Assembly: GCA_964017185.1 (NCBI GenBank)
Contig: OZ024871.1
Coordinates: 28,806,488-28,870,487 of the forward strand
Source: Rugalucina vietnamica
Lineage: Eukaryota > Mollusca > Bivalvia > Lucinida > Lucinidae
Length of the DNA: 64,000 bases
Direction of reading: 5' to 3'
Shown here in pieces: positions 1-9,790 of the stretch. The translations under genes were made by a program, and so were the position numbers. The first letter of the stretch is position 1. Every line of letters begins with the position of its first letter. The notes beneath the pieces were generated by a model that made no database searches, was not told where the DNA came from, and saw only the letters and a program-made list of their open reading frames with translations.

Positions 1-1076
1 TTCAAATCGTTCCCTATCATCCCTTTTTACACCAATATTTGCAAAATTCTGGGTATTCTTGGAAAATTAAGAGCACGCCAATCGGTATTCAAAATTGAGC
101 ATCAACATCTTTAACCTATTTGTCCATCTTTTATTAAGAGCTTTTATTCGCTATAGATATATATGTAGAAAAAGGGGACGTGGTTGGGGGACTATACTTA
201 TTTTGATCAGTTTAGTTTACACTTAGCGCACGCTCAGTTGATTAGATTTGGTCACATACAATGAATCAAGTCCTACAGACTACATCAAGGAGCATTTTAA
301 AGACAAATTGTTGATTTGGCGCCGGGATCGTAGCCATTAGCTTACTTTACTTGACATCAATTACAATAGTTGCGGCCCATTTGCTGAAAAAGCAAAAGGC
401 AATAATTATTTTAGTAAGGTTAGTACATGTGACCTAACCTAATTCATATTAACGAATGTACTTTCATTTCTTTTCAATTTCATTTTTCATGTTTGTTTTT
501 TTCAGTGAGAGATTGTGTACAGTACGTATGTGTCTCGTCAGAGTTACTCTCGCTATAGACAAGGTTCTATTAATTAAATGAGCCGTCTTGTGAGAAAACC
601 AACATTGTGGTCTGATAGATAAGTTATAAACGTATGGGCTATAACCTAAATGGGATGCGACGGTCTGCATGTATAGTGGTCCCAACATAAATCTAAATTT
701 ATTTTAGTTGGATCGGGTCGGATGTTTTCGTCTGTTGTTTGGCACACAGGGTTTCAGTTGGTGTATTCTTTCTGCTCCAGGTTTGAGTGTTGTTGTTTGA
801 CTTCCAGTGGATCTCCATTTGCAGTGAAGTGCATGTTTATTTTATCTGTAGTCATCGTTTTGTTCCTATCAAGGTTTTAAGGGTGATGCCCTGGTTCTGA
901 ATGCAACAGTTCATGTTCATTGCTTTTATCGTTCCAAACTTTACTCTAAAACTATAGGACAATAACCTTTGTTGAATTCTTGGAAAACTTCAATTTGGAT
1001 ATTTCAGTGACAAAATAACGTTGTCGACTTTAATAATGTAAATACCAATATGTATAAATATTCAGAATGCTTAGCC
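1..1076. other. AT-rich stretch without recognised genes
   Basis: I see no coding region, splice-supported exon or complete repeat here. The only recognisable item is a short MITE-B end at 578-612. Confidence 0.5.
578..612 (+). mobile_element. MITE-B terminal fragment
   Basis: The run TGAGCCGTCTTGTGAGAAAA followed by CCAACA matches the terminal inverted repeat of the MITE-B family (compare 3855-3880). The rest of the element is missing or too diverged to follow. Confidence 0.5.
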
Positions 1077-1340
1077 CATCAGGAAAACATGTCCGTGTAA
1101 TGTATACCCCCTTATACCCCACTTTTATATAGAAAAACTGGGGTTTGCAGGGGTATACCTATTTTTCTTATTTTTGCTCAAAAACATAGATTGTGGGTAC
1201 TCGTTAGAACCGCCTCAGCGAGTACCCACAATCTATGTTTTGAGCAAAAATAAGAAAAATATCAGAAATTTTCAACTGGAATTTTCCATTTTTACAGTTC
1301 AAAAAATCTCTGTATATTGCATGGGCGTGTTTTCGTAATG
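1077..1340. mobile_element. MITE-A, full-length palindromic MITE
   Basis: Terminal inverted repeats begin CATCAGGAAAACATGTCC on the left and end GGGCGTGTTTTCGTAATG on the right. The centre is a second inverted repeat around AGATTGTGGGTACTCGTTAG, flanked by GAGCAAAAATAAGAAAAATA and its mirror. It is non-coding. Other copies lie at 2202, 6363, 22676, 24735, 47833 and 48496, with remnants at 5858 and 17565. This copy has lost part of the central GGCGGTTCTAACG arm. Confidence 0.8.
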
Positions 1341-1562
1341 CACTGTCCTCCAAATTCAGACGTTCAGTTTATTAGGCGTGGCAGTCGACGTGAAAGCGTA
1401 TCTTCCTAAAATGCAAATTATTTGAGCATCTTTATTTGAAAGTAAATATGCATAAATAATAGTTGCAATTGTCAAGGACAAACAGTTGGAGGAGACGTTT
1501 TAAGCATGTTGTGGAGGGGTTTAATCTTTTACCTGTAACACTGCAAAACATAAGTGTTACCA

Positions 1563-1800
1563 TGGAGCCGCATCGTCAGAAAACCGGATTTTGCCCAATA
1601 TGCGAAAAAAGGTGCAGATCAGCTTCGCAGTAACTGCGAAGCTGATCACGCCTGTTTTTTCGCTACATGGATAGTACAATTTCTCGTCTTCTTAAATACG
1701 AAATTTCCAGATTCTATCCTGCTTCTGTGATTGTACAGTTCGGTTTGTGTCAGACCTGGTCGGAAACCCAGAAGACCGGGTTTTCTCGCGTCGCGGCTCA
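1563..1800. mobile_element. MITE-B, palindromic MITE
   Basis: The ends are TGGAGCCGCATCGTCAGAAA and the mirror TTTTCTCGCGTCGCGGCTCA. The centre is the palindrome CAGCTTCGCAG / CTGCGAAGCTG flanked by the GCGAAAA / TTTTCGC motif. The open reading frame at 1667-1924 is a by-product of the repeat and not a gene. Confidence 0.75.
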
Positions 1801-1845
1801 ATGTGCAGAAGTGCAGGTTTTTGACTTTTACAAAATAGATGTCAT

Positions 1846-1915
1846 CATAGAGAATTTTATTGAGAAAATATTTAATGGCTTAGAACATATTCTAACACAC
1901 CCTGCCTATAGAAGC
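1846..1915. repeat. R2 dispersed repeat fragment
   Basis: The block around AGAATTTTATTGAGAAAATA and the following TTTAATGGCTT recurs at 5757, 16550 and 58570. No coding capacity is seen. Confidence 0.5.
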
Positions 1916-1928
1916 CAATGGTAAAGTG

Positions 1929-2100
1929 CAGTGATATATTTAGTAATGTATCACTGGGCGGATTAGCGTGACGCTACTTTGCGCCGTTTTGACACCATTT
2001 TGATTAAATTATGACGTCAGCTATTCCAAAAGTCACGTTACCTTGACGTTAGACGGTGTAACGTCATTTCAACGCGTTCGTATGTAAACATTTGCGGTGC
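1929..2100. other. GACGT-rich segment with small hairpin
   Basis: A short inverted repeat (CAGTGATATA ... TGTATCACTG, 1929-1958) is followed by several GACGT motifs (ATGACGTCAGC, TTGACGTTAGACG). The arrangement resembles the larger GACGT-plus-hairpin units at 5080, 7830 and 56660. GACGTCA is the textbook CRE/ATF site, but nothing here shows a promoter. Confidence 0.4.
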
Positions 2101-2201
2101 AGTCAAAAGTTTGGCGGGATTACTTCAGTGCAATGGTGGCAAAGTTAAAGAAACAGGTTTAAAATGATTTTATTCCGGAGTCGAAAAAGATCAGCTCAGA
2201 T

Positions 2202-2373
2202 AGATTGTGGGTACATGTTAGAACCGCCTCGCCGAGGCGGTTCTAACGAGTACCCACAATCTATGTTTTGGAGCAAAAATAAGAAAAATAGGTATACCCC
2301 TGCATACCCCAGTTTTACTATATAAAAGTGGGGTTCAAGGGGGTATACATTTCACGGACAAGTTTTCCTGATG
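2202..2373. mobile_element. MITE-A, 5'-truncated copy
   Basis: The copy retains the central palindrome, including GAACCGCCTCGCCGAGGCGG, and the right half ending CGGACAAGTTTTCCTGATG. The left terminal half is missing. Confidence 0.75.
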
Positions 2374-2449
2374 TTTAATCTTGTTAATGTATTTTGTCCC
2401 AGTCTTTGATTTTGGTCCGAACTTTTCTTTAGCATCACTGACCTATATA

Positions 2450-3320
2450 GAGTACACGGATCGAGTACAGCTATGTCATGCATATTGTCCTATCAAGCGA
2501 TCAAAACATGACAACAAGGCAGATTTATGACGGGGCGCTATAATCTTCTCAGCATTTTATGAGCGATCTGTTGGATTTCAGTGCAAACACAATGTCGTTT
2601 GTAGAGGATTTTCAATAATGGGACAAAACTGCTGGAATTTTATTGCTGATGGTTATTTATTATAAGCATGTTCTGGTGTAAGTGTTCTTTGACAAGGAGT
2701 TTTCTTTCGTGTGAAAGCAGAAAAATACACTTTGGCATGAAACTGGCGAACCAGAATAGTACACATAAAATAAAAAGGTATTTTTTTCTAAAAACGTAGA
2801 CAACCAGGTTTCTTAACCAACCTTATATATTAGTACGTAGCATTCTAGCTTCAATCGGCTTTGGTTGTCCTGGATTTCTTAAACTAATGTTTGTTTGTTT
2901 TATTTGATGCTCTACTTTCCAACAGCTGGTTCTCTTAAAAGTATAACTTTATAATTTTTGAAGACATTAAATATGTCACCACTGTCAGATGATTGTACTT
3001 ATGCATGTTTAGAATAAAGATTAAATTGTTAATAAAGCCTTTTCTTTCTGAAGTTAGTTTAGTTTACCCAGAACTAAAACTGACAGAAGGCGATTTCGTT
3101 TTATAGCTCTGAGATCATTCGTACAATTCGAAGCAAAACTGTAATGGCCTAATTCCATTTAAGAACATAACTACCAGACACCAAACATCCCCTATTGCAA
3201 ACAATTGATATACTTTGTTGCCTTTTATGACGGCACCGAAAGTTTTCAATTAGCTTTGTAGACGAATAACACTTAAAGGTTTAGACTGTCTCCTTTATGA
3301 AAACTACTGGGCAAACTGAA
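2450..3320. repeat. R3 long dispersed repeat
   Basis: This ~870-bp block is colinear with 37460-38258 and 46427-47225, with shared landmarks GAGTACAGCT, CTATCAAGCGATCAAAACAT and TTTGTTGCCTTTTATGAC. It is partly colinear with 9110-9790. It is non-coding and its family is unknown; the right edge of the 9-kb tandem duplication falls inside another copy of it. Confidence 0.65.
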
Positions 3321-3795
3321 TTTTCAACGAGAAATAACGTCTGTGTTGCTATGTTACGCAAGAACTGATTTCAAGTTAAATGTTTACTTTCCAAACATTG
3401 TTTTGAAATAATGAAATATCTTGAATTTGAAAATTAGTGGTATATTTTTAGCACCAATGACATTCAGTGTTTTTAGTCTTTTTTAACAGGTGAAAGGGGT
3501 TAGTAACTGTACTTCTCTTCTATTTTTAACATGAAAAATACCGTCCTTGAATGCTGGTTATGACCTTATTTCTTTGCTGTACTTGCATGCGGCCTGGGCC
3601 TTATCCTTATCTGCTGTATAAGTTGGGGCACGCTAGGAGTTGTGAAGCATATAAATGAGCTTTTATTGGCGGAAATTATAATGGGAGTCTGAGGAGTGAA
3701 TGGGAAAGATAATTCCGTGTCTCTCTGTCCACAAAAGTCTATTGATTTAAACTGGTACAGTTTATCTTAGAAAATAAAACATCAGAAAGCAGAAC
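3321..3795. other. no recognised feature
   Basis: AT-rich sequence with no usable open frame. I found no internal repeat and no second copy in the window. Confidence 0.4.
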
Positions 3796-4190
3796 AGTTA
3801 TACTATTGTATATAACTTAAATTATCCTACAGGGCAAGTATCGTCTGACATTAATGAGCCACCTCGTGGGAAAACCAACAATGTGGTTTCCGAACAGGTC
3901 CGACACAAACCGGACTGTACAAGCACAGAAGAAGGTTAGAAGCTTGAAATGTTGGATTTAGAAAGAAGAGGAATTGTACTACCCATTTAGCGAAAACAAA
4001 GGCGCTGATCAGCTTCGCAGTTACTGCGAAGCTGATCTGCGCCTTTGGTTTCGCATATGCAGATTGTTGGTTTTCTGATGAGGCGGCTCATTTGATTCTG
4101 ATATGCAGGAGGATAAGATCAAACAGAATTAGTGAGAAAACGCCATTTGGTGTTGGTCTGATGATGAGAAGTTGTTATCGTTTTCCCAGA
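3796..4190. repeat. R5 dispersed repeat, interrupted by MITE-B
   Basis: The left part (GGCAAGTATCGTCTGACATT) and right part (TTTGATTCTGATATGCAGGA) match the uninterrupted paralogue at 10400-10560, and partly 56222-56340. The MITE at 3855-4090 therefore inserted into an existing R5 copy. Confidence 0.65.
3855..4090. mobile_element. MITE-B, full-length palindromic MITE
   Basis: Terminal inverted repeats are TGAGCCACCTCGTGGGAAAA and TTTTCTGATGAGGCGGCTCA. The central palindrome runs from AGCGAAAACAAAGGCGCTGA through CTTCGCAGTTACTGCGAAG to its mirror. The paralogous empty site at 10463 shows a clean insertion. The target duplication is not clearly resolved (TTAA on the left, TTTGA on the right). 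Confidence 0.8.
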
Positions 4191-4299
4191 AGTGGCGAAC
4201 CCTTTTTGCTTAATAAATTTCTGTCTATATTTTGTGTTTACTTTTTGTATAATATCTTGGCCTGTTTCTTATGATGTTACGAGCTCGTATTTTTAATTT

Positions 4300-4596
4300 T
4301 TGAATATTCACATTATAGATAGTGATTATGAAGTCATTTTGTCTCTGAAAACATTGGCCTTTTCCAAGAAAATTCCACAAAGTTTCATTCTTGACTTTTA
4401 TAGTAAGATGTACAGCGTAAAATATCAGAACTATGATGTTGGTGCTGATTTATTTGACAAAATTTACTTAAATCATAGGGTTGCAATAATTGAACTTGTT
4501 GAAGCACGTTACATATACGAGCGTACATTACCCGCAAATTACGGTTATACTGATATATTCGATTCGGCTAATGAAATGGAAAAAAAAACGTCGTAG
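4300..4596 (+). CDS. orphan open reading frame, 98 codons, unrecognised
   Basis: This open frame could encode an acidic 98-residue peptide with an ordinary amino-acid mix (DSDYEVILSL near the start, a Glu/Lys-rich end). I recognise no domain, signal peptide or membrane segment. No splice signals tie it to neighbours, and it sits between R5 and R2 repeat debris. In AT-rich animal DNA a frame of this length is not strong evidence of a gene. It could equally be an exon fragment of a decayed transposon. Confidence 0.2.
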   Translation: MNIHIIDSDYEVILSLKTLAFSKKIPQSFILDFYSKMYSVKYQNYDVGADLFDKIYLNHRVAIIELVEARYIYERTLPANYGYTDIFDSANEMEKKTS

Positions 4597-4679
4597 CCGA
4601 CGTCTAAACGCTTCTGAAATGGCAATCACATGGGCATCTGTTCTCTATTGGTAAAAAATACATAGTTCAAAAAGGTGTA

Positions 4680-4890
4680 GGAGATGCGGTGACGGCGTTT
4701 TGGGTAATGTTGTGGCGGGTTTAACCCTTTACCTAGGGGCGTAGTATCTAGAACGTAAACTGTACCGAGGGCGTTAAATCTTATATTACCAGGTATTACT
4801 GCAAATGGTAACACAGCAAAGATAAGACTCTGAAGAAGTGCACGTTTCTGAGTTTTGCAAAATGTCACACTAAAATTGAATCGCACATAG
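4680..4890. repeat. R2 dispersed repeat copy
   Basis: It shares GAGATGCGGTGACGGCGTTT, GTGCACGTTTCTGAGTTTTG and AAAATGTCACACT with 16325-16540, and partly with 58470-58560. The minus-strand frame at 4626-4886 runs through the repeat and is not a gene. Confidence 0.6.
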
Positions 4891-4904
4891 AGGATCCTAC
4901 ATGA

Positions 4905-4975
4905 GTGGTCATTTCATATGAAATTTAGTAAAGGAGACTTCGGCGAGTTTAATAAATTTCATATGAAATGGCCAC
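4905..4975. repeat. inverted repeat hairpin
   Basis: Arms of 23 bp, GTGGTCATTTCATATGAAAT on the left and its mirror ending GAAATGGCCAC on the right, have one mismatch and surround a 25-bp loop. Each arm itself holds the palindrome TTTCATATGAAA. Confidence 0.75.
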
Positions 4976-5079
4976 GAGACTCAGTGTAAGATTCGTTTTA
5001 TCATACGACTTTCAAAAAAGGATGTTATCGTTTTCAAAGTGGAAATATTTATAAAGAAAATTTACATTGTTGTTATGGG

Positions 5080-5340
5080 CGTCGTCAATGACGTTACGTA
5101 TTCCCGCAAAAATGTTAATACACGTGTGGTCATAACACTTTTTATTACATGACGTTATCCACTGGAAAACAGCGACGTCATATGATAAATAGAGGATATT
5201 TGCTTTTTTGAGGTGAATACCAAATATATTTCATCGAGTGAGTTGAAAACATAAAAATTTTCACGAGTGCGCAGCACGAGTGAAAATTTTTATGTTTTCA
5301 ACTCACGAGATGAAATATATTTGGTATTCACCGAAAAAAG
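5080..5340. mobile_element. foldback hairpin element beside GACGT motifs
   Basis: A near-perfect inverted repeat with ~64-bp arms (5203-5340) folds around the loop GTGCGCAGCAC; an arm contains GTGAATACCAAATATATTTC. Upstream at 5080-5190 are repeated GACGT motifs (TGACGTTACG, TGACGTTATC, GCGACGTCAT). It resembles the units at 7830-8214 and 56660-57012. It is non-coding; the open frames at 5280-5555 are generated by the arm. Confidence 0.7.
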
Positions 5341-5613
5341 GCAAATTTTCTTTTTATTTTATACAATACACGGGCATTTTCCAATTCACAAGGCAGGCGG
5401 TGAAAATGCAAAAACCAAAAATTTTTGAAAACACAAATAATTTTGGTACCACATTGTTCCTTACGTTCTAACTCAGAAAATGAATACCCACACTTTATGT
5501 TTTCGTTCATAAATAACGGAGTTATAGGCGTTTGAATTTCTGAAGTGAGACACATTTAATGACGTCAAGTAAATGGAAACGTCAGAAGTAATCCAAAATC
5601 TACAGTGATGATA

Positions 5614-5690
5614 TAGGCTGATATCAGTCACTAGTGACTTTTTATATCAGTGAGATTTGATATCAGTGAAATTTCATATCAATGAAAATA
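5614..5690 (+). repeat. short ATATCAGTGA repeat cluster
   Basis: Degenerate repeats of GATATCAGTGA occur about four times in 80 bp, with the inverse TCACTAGTGA between them. This may be minisatellite debris. Confidence 0.5.
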
Positions 5691-5756
5691 CAATTTTTAT
5701 CAAGTTCTGATATACATTGGTTTTCACTGTAAAGTATAAAATAAAGCCTGTTATTG

Positions 5757-5905
5757 TACACGTCATCAAATAGAATTTTACTGAGAAGATATATAATGGT
5801 TTGGAACATAATAATTTCCTAGAAAAAGTTTTTACGAGTAAACACTGAATGACTTTATTCATCAGGAAAACATGTTCTTGAAATGCATACCTTTTATGTA
5901 GAAAG
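5757..5905. repeat. R2 fragment followed by a MITE-A end
   Basis: 5757-5856 matches R2 (GTCATCAAATAGAATTTTA). 5858-5905 begins with TTCATCAGGAAAACATGTTC, the MITE-A terminus, and breaks off after about 45 bp. Confidence 0.55.
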
Positions 5906-5949
5906 ATTTTTATTACGAAATAAAAGTATAGACTATGAATATTTCACAT

Positions 5950-5951
<2 letters not shown>

Positions 5952-5991
<40 letters not shown>
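5952..5991 (+). repeat. poly(T) tract
   Basis: Forty consecutive T bases. It could be a retroposon poly(A) tail on the minus strand, but no element is recognised beside it. Confidence 0.9.
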
Positions 5992-5995
<4 letters not shown>

Positions 5996-6362
5996 GTCCG
6001 GGCCATTGTCTTTTTCAAGGATGAAGGTTTCAGATTTCTTCAACTAAGGGGAATCCACTCTAAAAAAAGAAAACTACCTTAATTTAAGAGGATCATTTAT
6101 GCAATGCTTTTGGCAATTTTAATGACTTCTGTTGGCGAGCCTGAATTGAGGTCTGAAATGTTTTTGTCCTCTTTGTGTAAGTACGTAATTGTCAATTTAG
6201 TTTTTTTTCTACCTTGAAGATTGCGCAATTGCCTGTACCTATTCATGTTAAATTAGACAGTTGATACAGCATAACCTTCAACAGCTGTAGTCACGGGTGT
6301 CTTCAAGGTTTGTTAAGTTGCTTAAACAACGATGTCGTCCTGCGTTTGTGTCACTTTTCTAC
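5992..6362. other. diverged repeat, no gene
   Basis: 6000-6080 (CTTTTTCAAGGATGA, TTTCTTCAACT, GAATCCA) resembles 58925-59000, so this is a diverged dispersed repeat. No gene is seen. Confidence 0.35.
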
Positions 6363-6641
6363 CATTACGAAAACATGCCCATGCAATATACAGAGATTTT
6401 TATGGCTATAAAAAATGAAATTTTTCAGCAGAAAAATTTTGATACTTTTCTTATTTTTGTTCAAAACATAGATTGTGGGTACACGTTAGAACCGCCCCGG
6501 CAAGGCAGTTCTAACGAGTTCCCACAATCTATGTTTTGGAGCAAAAATAAGAAAAATAGGTATACCCCTGCGTACCCCAGTTTTACTATATAAAAGTGGG
6601 GTTTAAGGGGGTATACATTACACGGACATATTTTCGTGATG
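6363..6641. mobile_element. MITE-A, full-length copy
   Basis: Ends are CATTACGAAAACATGCCC and CGGACATATTTTCGTGATG. The central inverted repeat AGATTGTGGGTACACGTTAG is complete. The open frames at 6297-6685 on both strands arise from the palindrome. Confidence 0.8.
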
Positions 6642-6812
6642 GTTTTCATAGAGTTGTTGCAACATCTTTCTTCAAAATTTATCAATACATTTAACCCATA
6701 TTTGACGAATGGATTTTCCCATCATTATAATTAGGGTGAGTCCACTTTCATTTTTAGGGGCGTCAGGAGTGAATTTTAAATTTTATTCATTTTTTCGATG
6801 AAAATTCTCTGA

Positions 6813-6879
6813 GCAAACAGAATAGCCCCAGATGGGACGCCGCGTTCTGCGGCGTCACATAAGGGGCTATTCTGTTTGC
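6813..6879. repeat. nested perfect hairpin
   Basis: Outer arms GCAAACAGAATAGCCCC and GGGGCTATTCTGTTTGC are a perfect 17-bp pair. Inside them, GACGCCGC and GCGGCGTC form a second perfect stem with loop GTTCT. Confidence 0.85.
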
Positions 6880-6906
6880 CTATGTCCCATAAAAGGGACG
6901 CCAGGC

Positions 6907-7095
6907 TTAAATGAGTTAATTCGAAAATGCGGCCCATTATCTTTCATCATTTCAATGCTTTTCATGTGACAATCAAATTGAAAAGGAGGAAACTCAACAT
7001 AGTTCAATTTCGAACTTAATAGTTTTCCTGTTGCGTGATCGATTCTGCATGTGAGTTATTCAGCTAGATTTATTCCTTAGACATCCGATTATTTG
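6907..7095. repeat. R4 dispersed repeat
   Basis: It shares CCATTATCTTTCATCATTT, CAAATTGAAAAGGAGGAAAC and TTCCTGTTGCGTGATTGATT-type landmarks with 36953-37140, 45920-46107 and 61562-61742. It is non-coding. Confidence 0.65.
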
Positions 7096-7099
7096 GTAT

Positions 7100-7825
7100 T
7101 ATTATTTTGAAAAAAAGGAGAATTTCATTCTCGTTAGTAACACGGGCAACCATTCTATCTCACACGTGTACGAATTACAGCCATATTAGACCTCTCAGAC
7201 TGTGGGTAGCTGCTCTAGAGTGTCTGAAAAATCTCCCTAGGGTAAGATTCATCATAGGAAAATGTTTCGACCATACAAGTAATTCAACTTGATTGTTCTC
7301 AAGTGAGCGTTCGTTTCCCTTTGGGCTATTTGTGGATCTATTTCCTTCAAGTTGTGTATGGGAGTTCATCTACCGGGAAGTGCTTTTGGCTCAATATCGC
7401 CCATTAAGTACGGAGTTGAGGCATTCGATGAATAATAAAAATACGTTTTAATATATTTTGCATAAATGGGTGGTATGTGGTTTAAAAGTTTGCACTGTCA
7501 CACACACACTGGGAAGATCTAGACCTAAATTATACTAGATCATATTATATGGATTTTCGAACACAGTATTTGACCTTTATTTTTGTAAAAAATACTTATT
7601 TTTTCATTGTTAGGTTTAAAGTTGTTCTTATATACTTTGCGCTTTGGTAAGTGTAATATTTATGGGGGAAAACTGTATTTAATTTAACAGATATTTCCAG
7701 TGCGAGTTATGGCCTTTCATTAATCTGCAGATATGTGTCAATACACTATATTTACATTTTTATTGTAATCGCCCTACATGAAAGTATCTTTCTTGATGTT
7801 CTTCATTTCCCAATGAAAACATCAT
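7100..7825. other. no recognised feature
   Basis: Short open frames on both strands at 7107-7369 overlap each other and match nothing known to me. Neither a repeat nor a gene signal stands out. Confidence 0.4.
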
Positions 7826-7829
7826 GTCA

Positions 7830-8214
7830 CGTGATCTAGAGGCCACGCCTATGGGCGGGGCGACGTCAAAAACCCATCCAGTGACGTTGTTTGTTTACTC
7901 TTGTTGTCGTGACGTTGGTCGCATATCGCCATGACGTTAGGCGCGAAAGTTTGACGTTTTGGCTGTTCTAAAATTAAGTCGGATTTAATGTCAAATAACA
8001 TGAAAATGAACAGTGATATAAGCAATTAAAAATCTGATACTTGATTGATAATATAAAATGTAAATATAAGTATTGAAATTCAGATTTTAGCTCTCATTGG
8101 ATGATGAAAAACATTAGCTGTGTTAACGTCTCCGAGAAACCCTTCGGGCTTCGAAGACATTAAAACAGCCTAATGTTTTTCATCACCCAGTGAAAGCTAA
8201 AATCTGAATTTCAA
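7830..8214. mobile_element. foldback hairpin element beside GACGT motifs
   Basis: Inverted arms of ~62 bp lie at 8073-8214, for example TTGAAATTCAGATTTTAGCT pairing with its mirror ending at 8214. The loop region holds GAAACCCTTCGGGCTTCG. The 7830-7970 flank carries five GACGT motifs (GCGACGTCAA, GTGACGTTG, GTGACGTTGG, ATGACGTTAG, TTGACGTTTT). It ends six bases before the next element. Confidence 0.7.
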
Positions 8215-8220
8215 TCCTTC

Positions 8221-8896
8221 AAACAGCAGTCACACATTAGCGTATAAGTGAAACGCTCACCGGGCGTGTTGAAAAAATACAAATTTCCACATACGTCAGA
8301 CGCACGTCGGAGACACGTCCAAGGCGCGTTAAGCGCGCGCTGGGTACGCTTGGTGTACGTCCGGCGCGCGTCGCTAAAAGTCGGCGCGCGTTTGGGCTAA
8401 ATAAAATTTTAAACATGCTAAAAATTTTCTAGAAGTTGGGCGTGTGTCGGGCGTGTGAAATAAACAATACAAGTACGTTCCACGCACGTTACAGGCGCGT
8501 TGAATACGTTTCGAACGCGCCCAGCACACGCCGAGCACACGTTTCAAGCACGTCGTATACGCTACGTGCGCGTTTCGATTTTAACCGGATGCTGGTTTGG
8601 GCGAGTGTGGAACGCGCCTGTAACATGTGCCAAGCGTGCTTTGAACGCGCATGAAACGCATACAGCGCGTCTGTAGCGCGTGCCTAGCGTGTCTGGGACG
8701 TACGACAAACGTACTCCAAAACTTTGAGATTTTTTATTCGTCCGGCACACGCCTCAGTCACGCGCTAATGTGTGACTGCAAAAGCGTGTTAAAGGAACAA
8801 ATTAATTTTATACGTCCAAAATCTTCAGCGTGTTAATACGCATGTTCATACGCCCGGAGCGCGTTTGGGTTATACGCTACAGTGTGACTGCTGTTT
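8221..8896. mobile_element. non-autonomous TIR element with subterminal CGTGCG-type arrays
   Basis: Terminal inverted repeats AAACAGCAGTCACACATTAG, then CGTATAA, and the mirror ending GTGTGACTGCTGTTT bound 676 bp. The interior is dense in short degenerate repeats of type ACGCGC / CGTGCG / ACGTACG on both strands and is far more CpG- and GC-rich than its surroundings. There is an internal copy of the TIR core, TAATGTGTGACTGC, near 8766. No transposase frame is present; the frames at 8436-8836 are readings of the arrays. The TIR core TAGCGTATA resembles the end of the element at 52430. Confidence 0.7.
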
Positions 8897-9109
8897 AAAT
8901 AAATAATTGGATTTTGATAATGTCAACAAATTTGGTTTATAAATATAAATTTGAATTATTTTTTCTTTGATGGGACAACATGCATTCCTGCAGAGCTTTT
9001 ATTTCATACAAAGGTAGAAATCAAGGTATCTTTACAAACGTAATACGCCTGTAATTTCAACTAGCTTGTTTTGTTTTAAATTGTTTGTTTATGTAAGGCG
9101 TTACGTCCG

Positions 9110-9790
9110 TGTCAACAGCTGGTTTTCTTAAAACGTATAGCTTCATAAATTTGAAGACTTTAAGTATATCACCAGTATCAGATGATTTTATTTGAAAATG
9201 TTGCGCATAAAAATTACATTGCGTATTTTTTTGGTTTCAGCGGCCCCCGTGGCCGAGCGGTTAAAAGCGCTGTCTCTTAATCACTCGACCATCTCACCGC
9301 TGTGTCTGGTGTGGGTTCGAGCCCAGCCCTGGCCACATGTGAGACAAGCCAAGTTCTGCTTGCGGGTGTACAAGGTGGTTTTTATCGGGGTTCTCCCGTT
9401 TTCGCCCACCTACTGATTGGCCCATCTCATATGAGCTGAAATAATCTTGAAAGGGACGTAAAACTCAATTACAAAAAACAACAACAAAAAAACAATTAAT
9501 TTGGTTTCTTTCATACATTATTTTAGTGGACCAAGACAAAAATTGACACACCTATGTCGTTTTATAGCTCTGAGATCAAATTACACAATTCGAAGCAAAA
9601 ACTGCAATAGACTAATTCAATTTATGAACATTACAATCAGACAGCAGACATACCATATTAGAAATAAATGATACATTTTGTTGCCTTTTAAGACAACATC
9701 GGAAGTTTTCAATTAGGTCTGTAGACTAACAGCACTTAAAGATCGGGACTATGTCTCCTATGAAAATAACTGGGCAAACGGTATTTTCGA
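9110..9790. repeat. R3 dispersed repeat, interrupted by SINE-A
   Basis: Left part (CAACAGCTGGTTTTCTTAAA, 9114 onward) and right part (TCGTTTTATAGCTCTGAGAT, 9559 onward) match 2920-3320 in order. The SINE at 9241-9491 lies between them. Confidence 0.6.
9241..9491 (+). mobile_element. SINE-A, tRNA-Leu-like SINE
   Basis: The head resembles a class II tRNA: A box TGGCCGAGCGGTTAAAAGCG and B box GGTTCGAGCCC. A conserved body follows (GGTTTTTATCGGGGTTCTCC), then the tail GGGACGTAAAACTCAATTAC and an A-rich end. The head is followed by SINE body and tail and sits inside R3, so this is a SINE and not a functional tRNA gene. Pol III internal promoters are present in sequence. Confidence 0.8.

Noticed and set aside
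1190..1260. CRISPR-like or attenuator-like palindromes at the MITE-A and MITE-B centres
   Set aside because: Dispersed single palindromes with matching TIRs in animal DNA; no spacer array and no bacterial context.
4070..4091. CTGATGA in MITE-B as another hammerhead
   Set aside because: No stem II followed by GAAA and no stem I partner; it is part of the terminal inverted repeat.
9241..9330. Candidate tRNA-Leu gene
   Set aside because: The head is followed by a SINE body and tail and lies inside a broken R3 repeat, so it is a SINE head.
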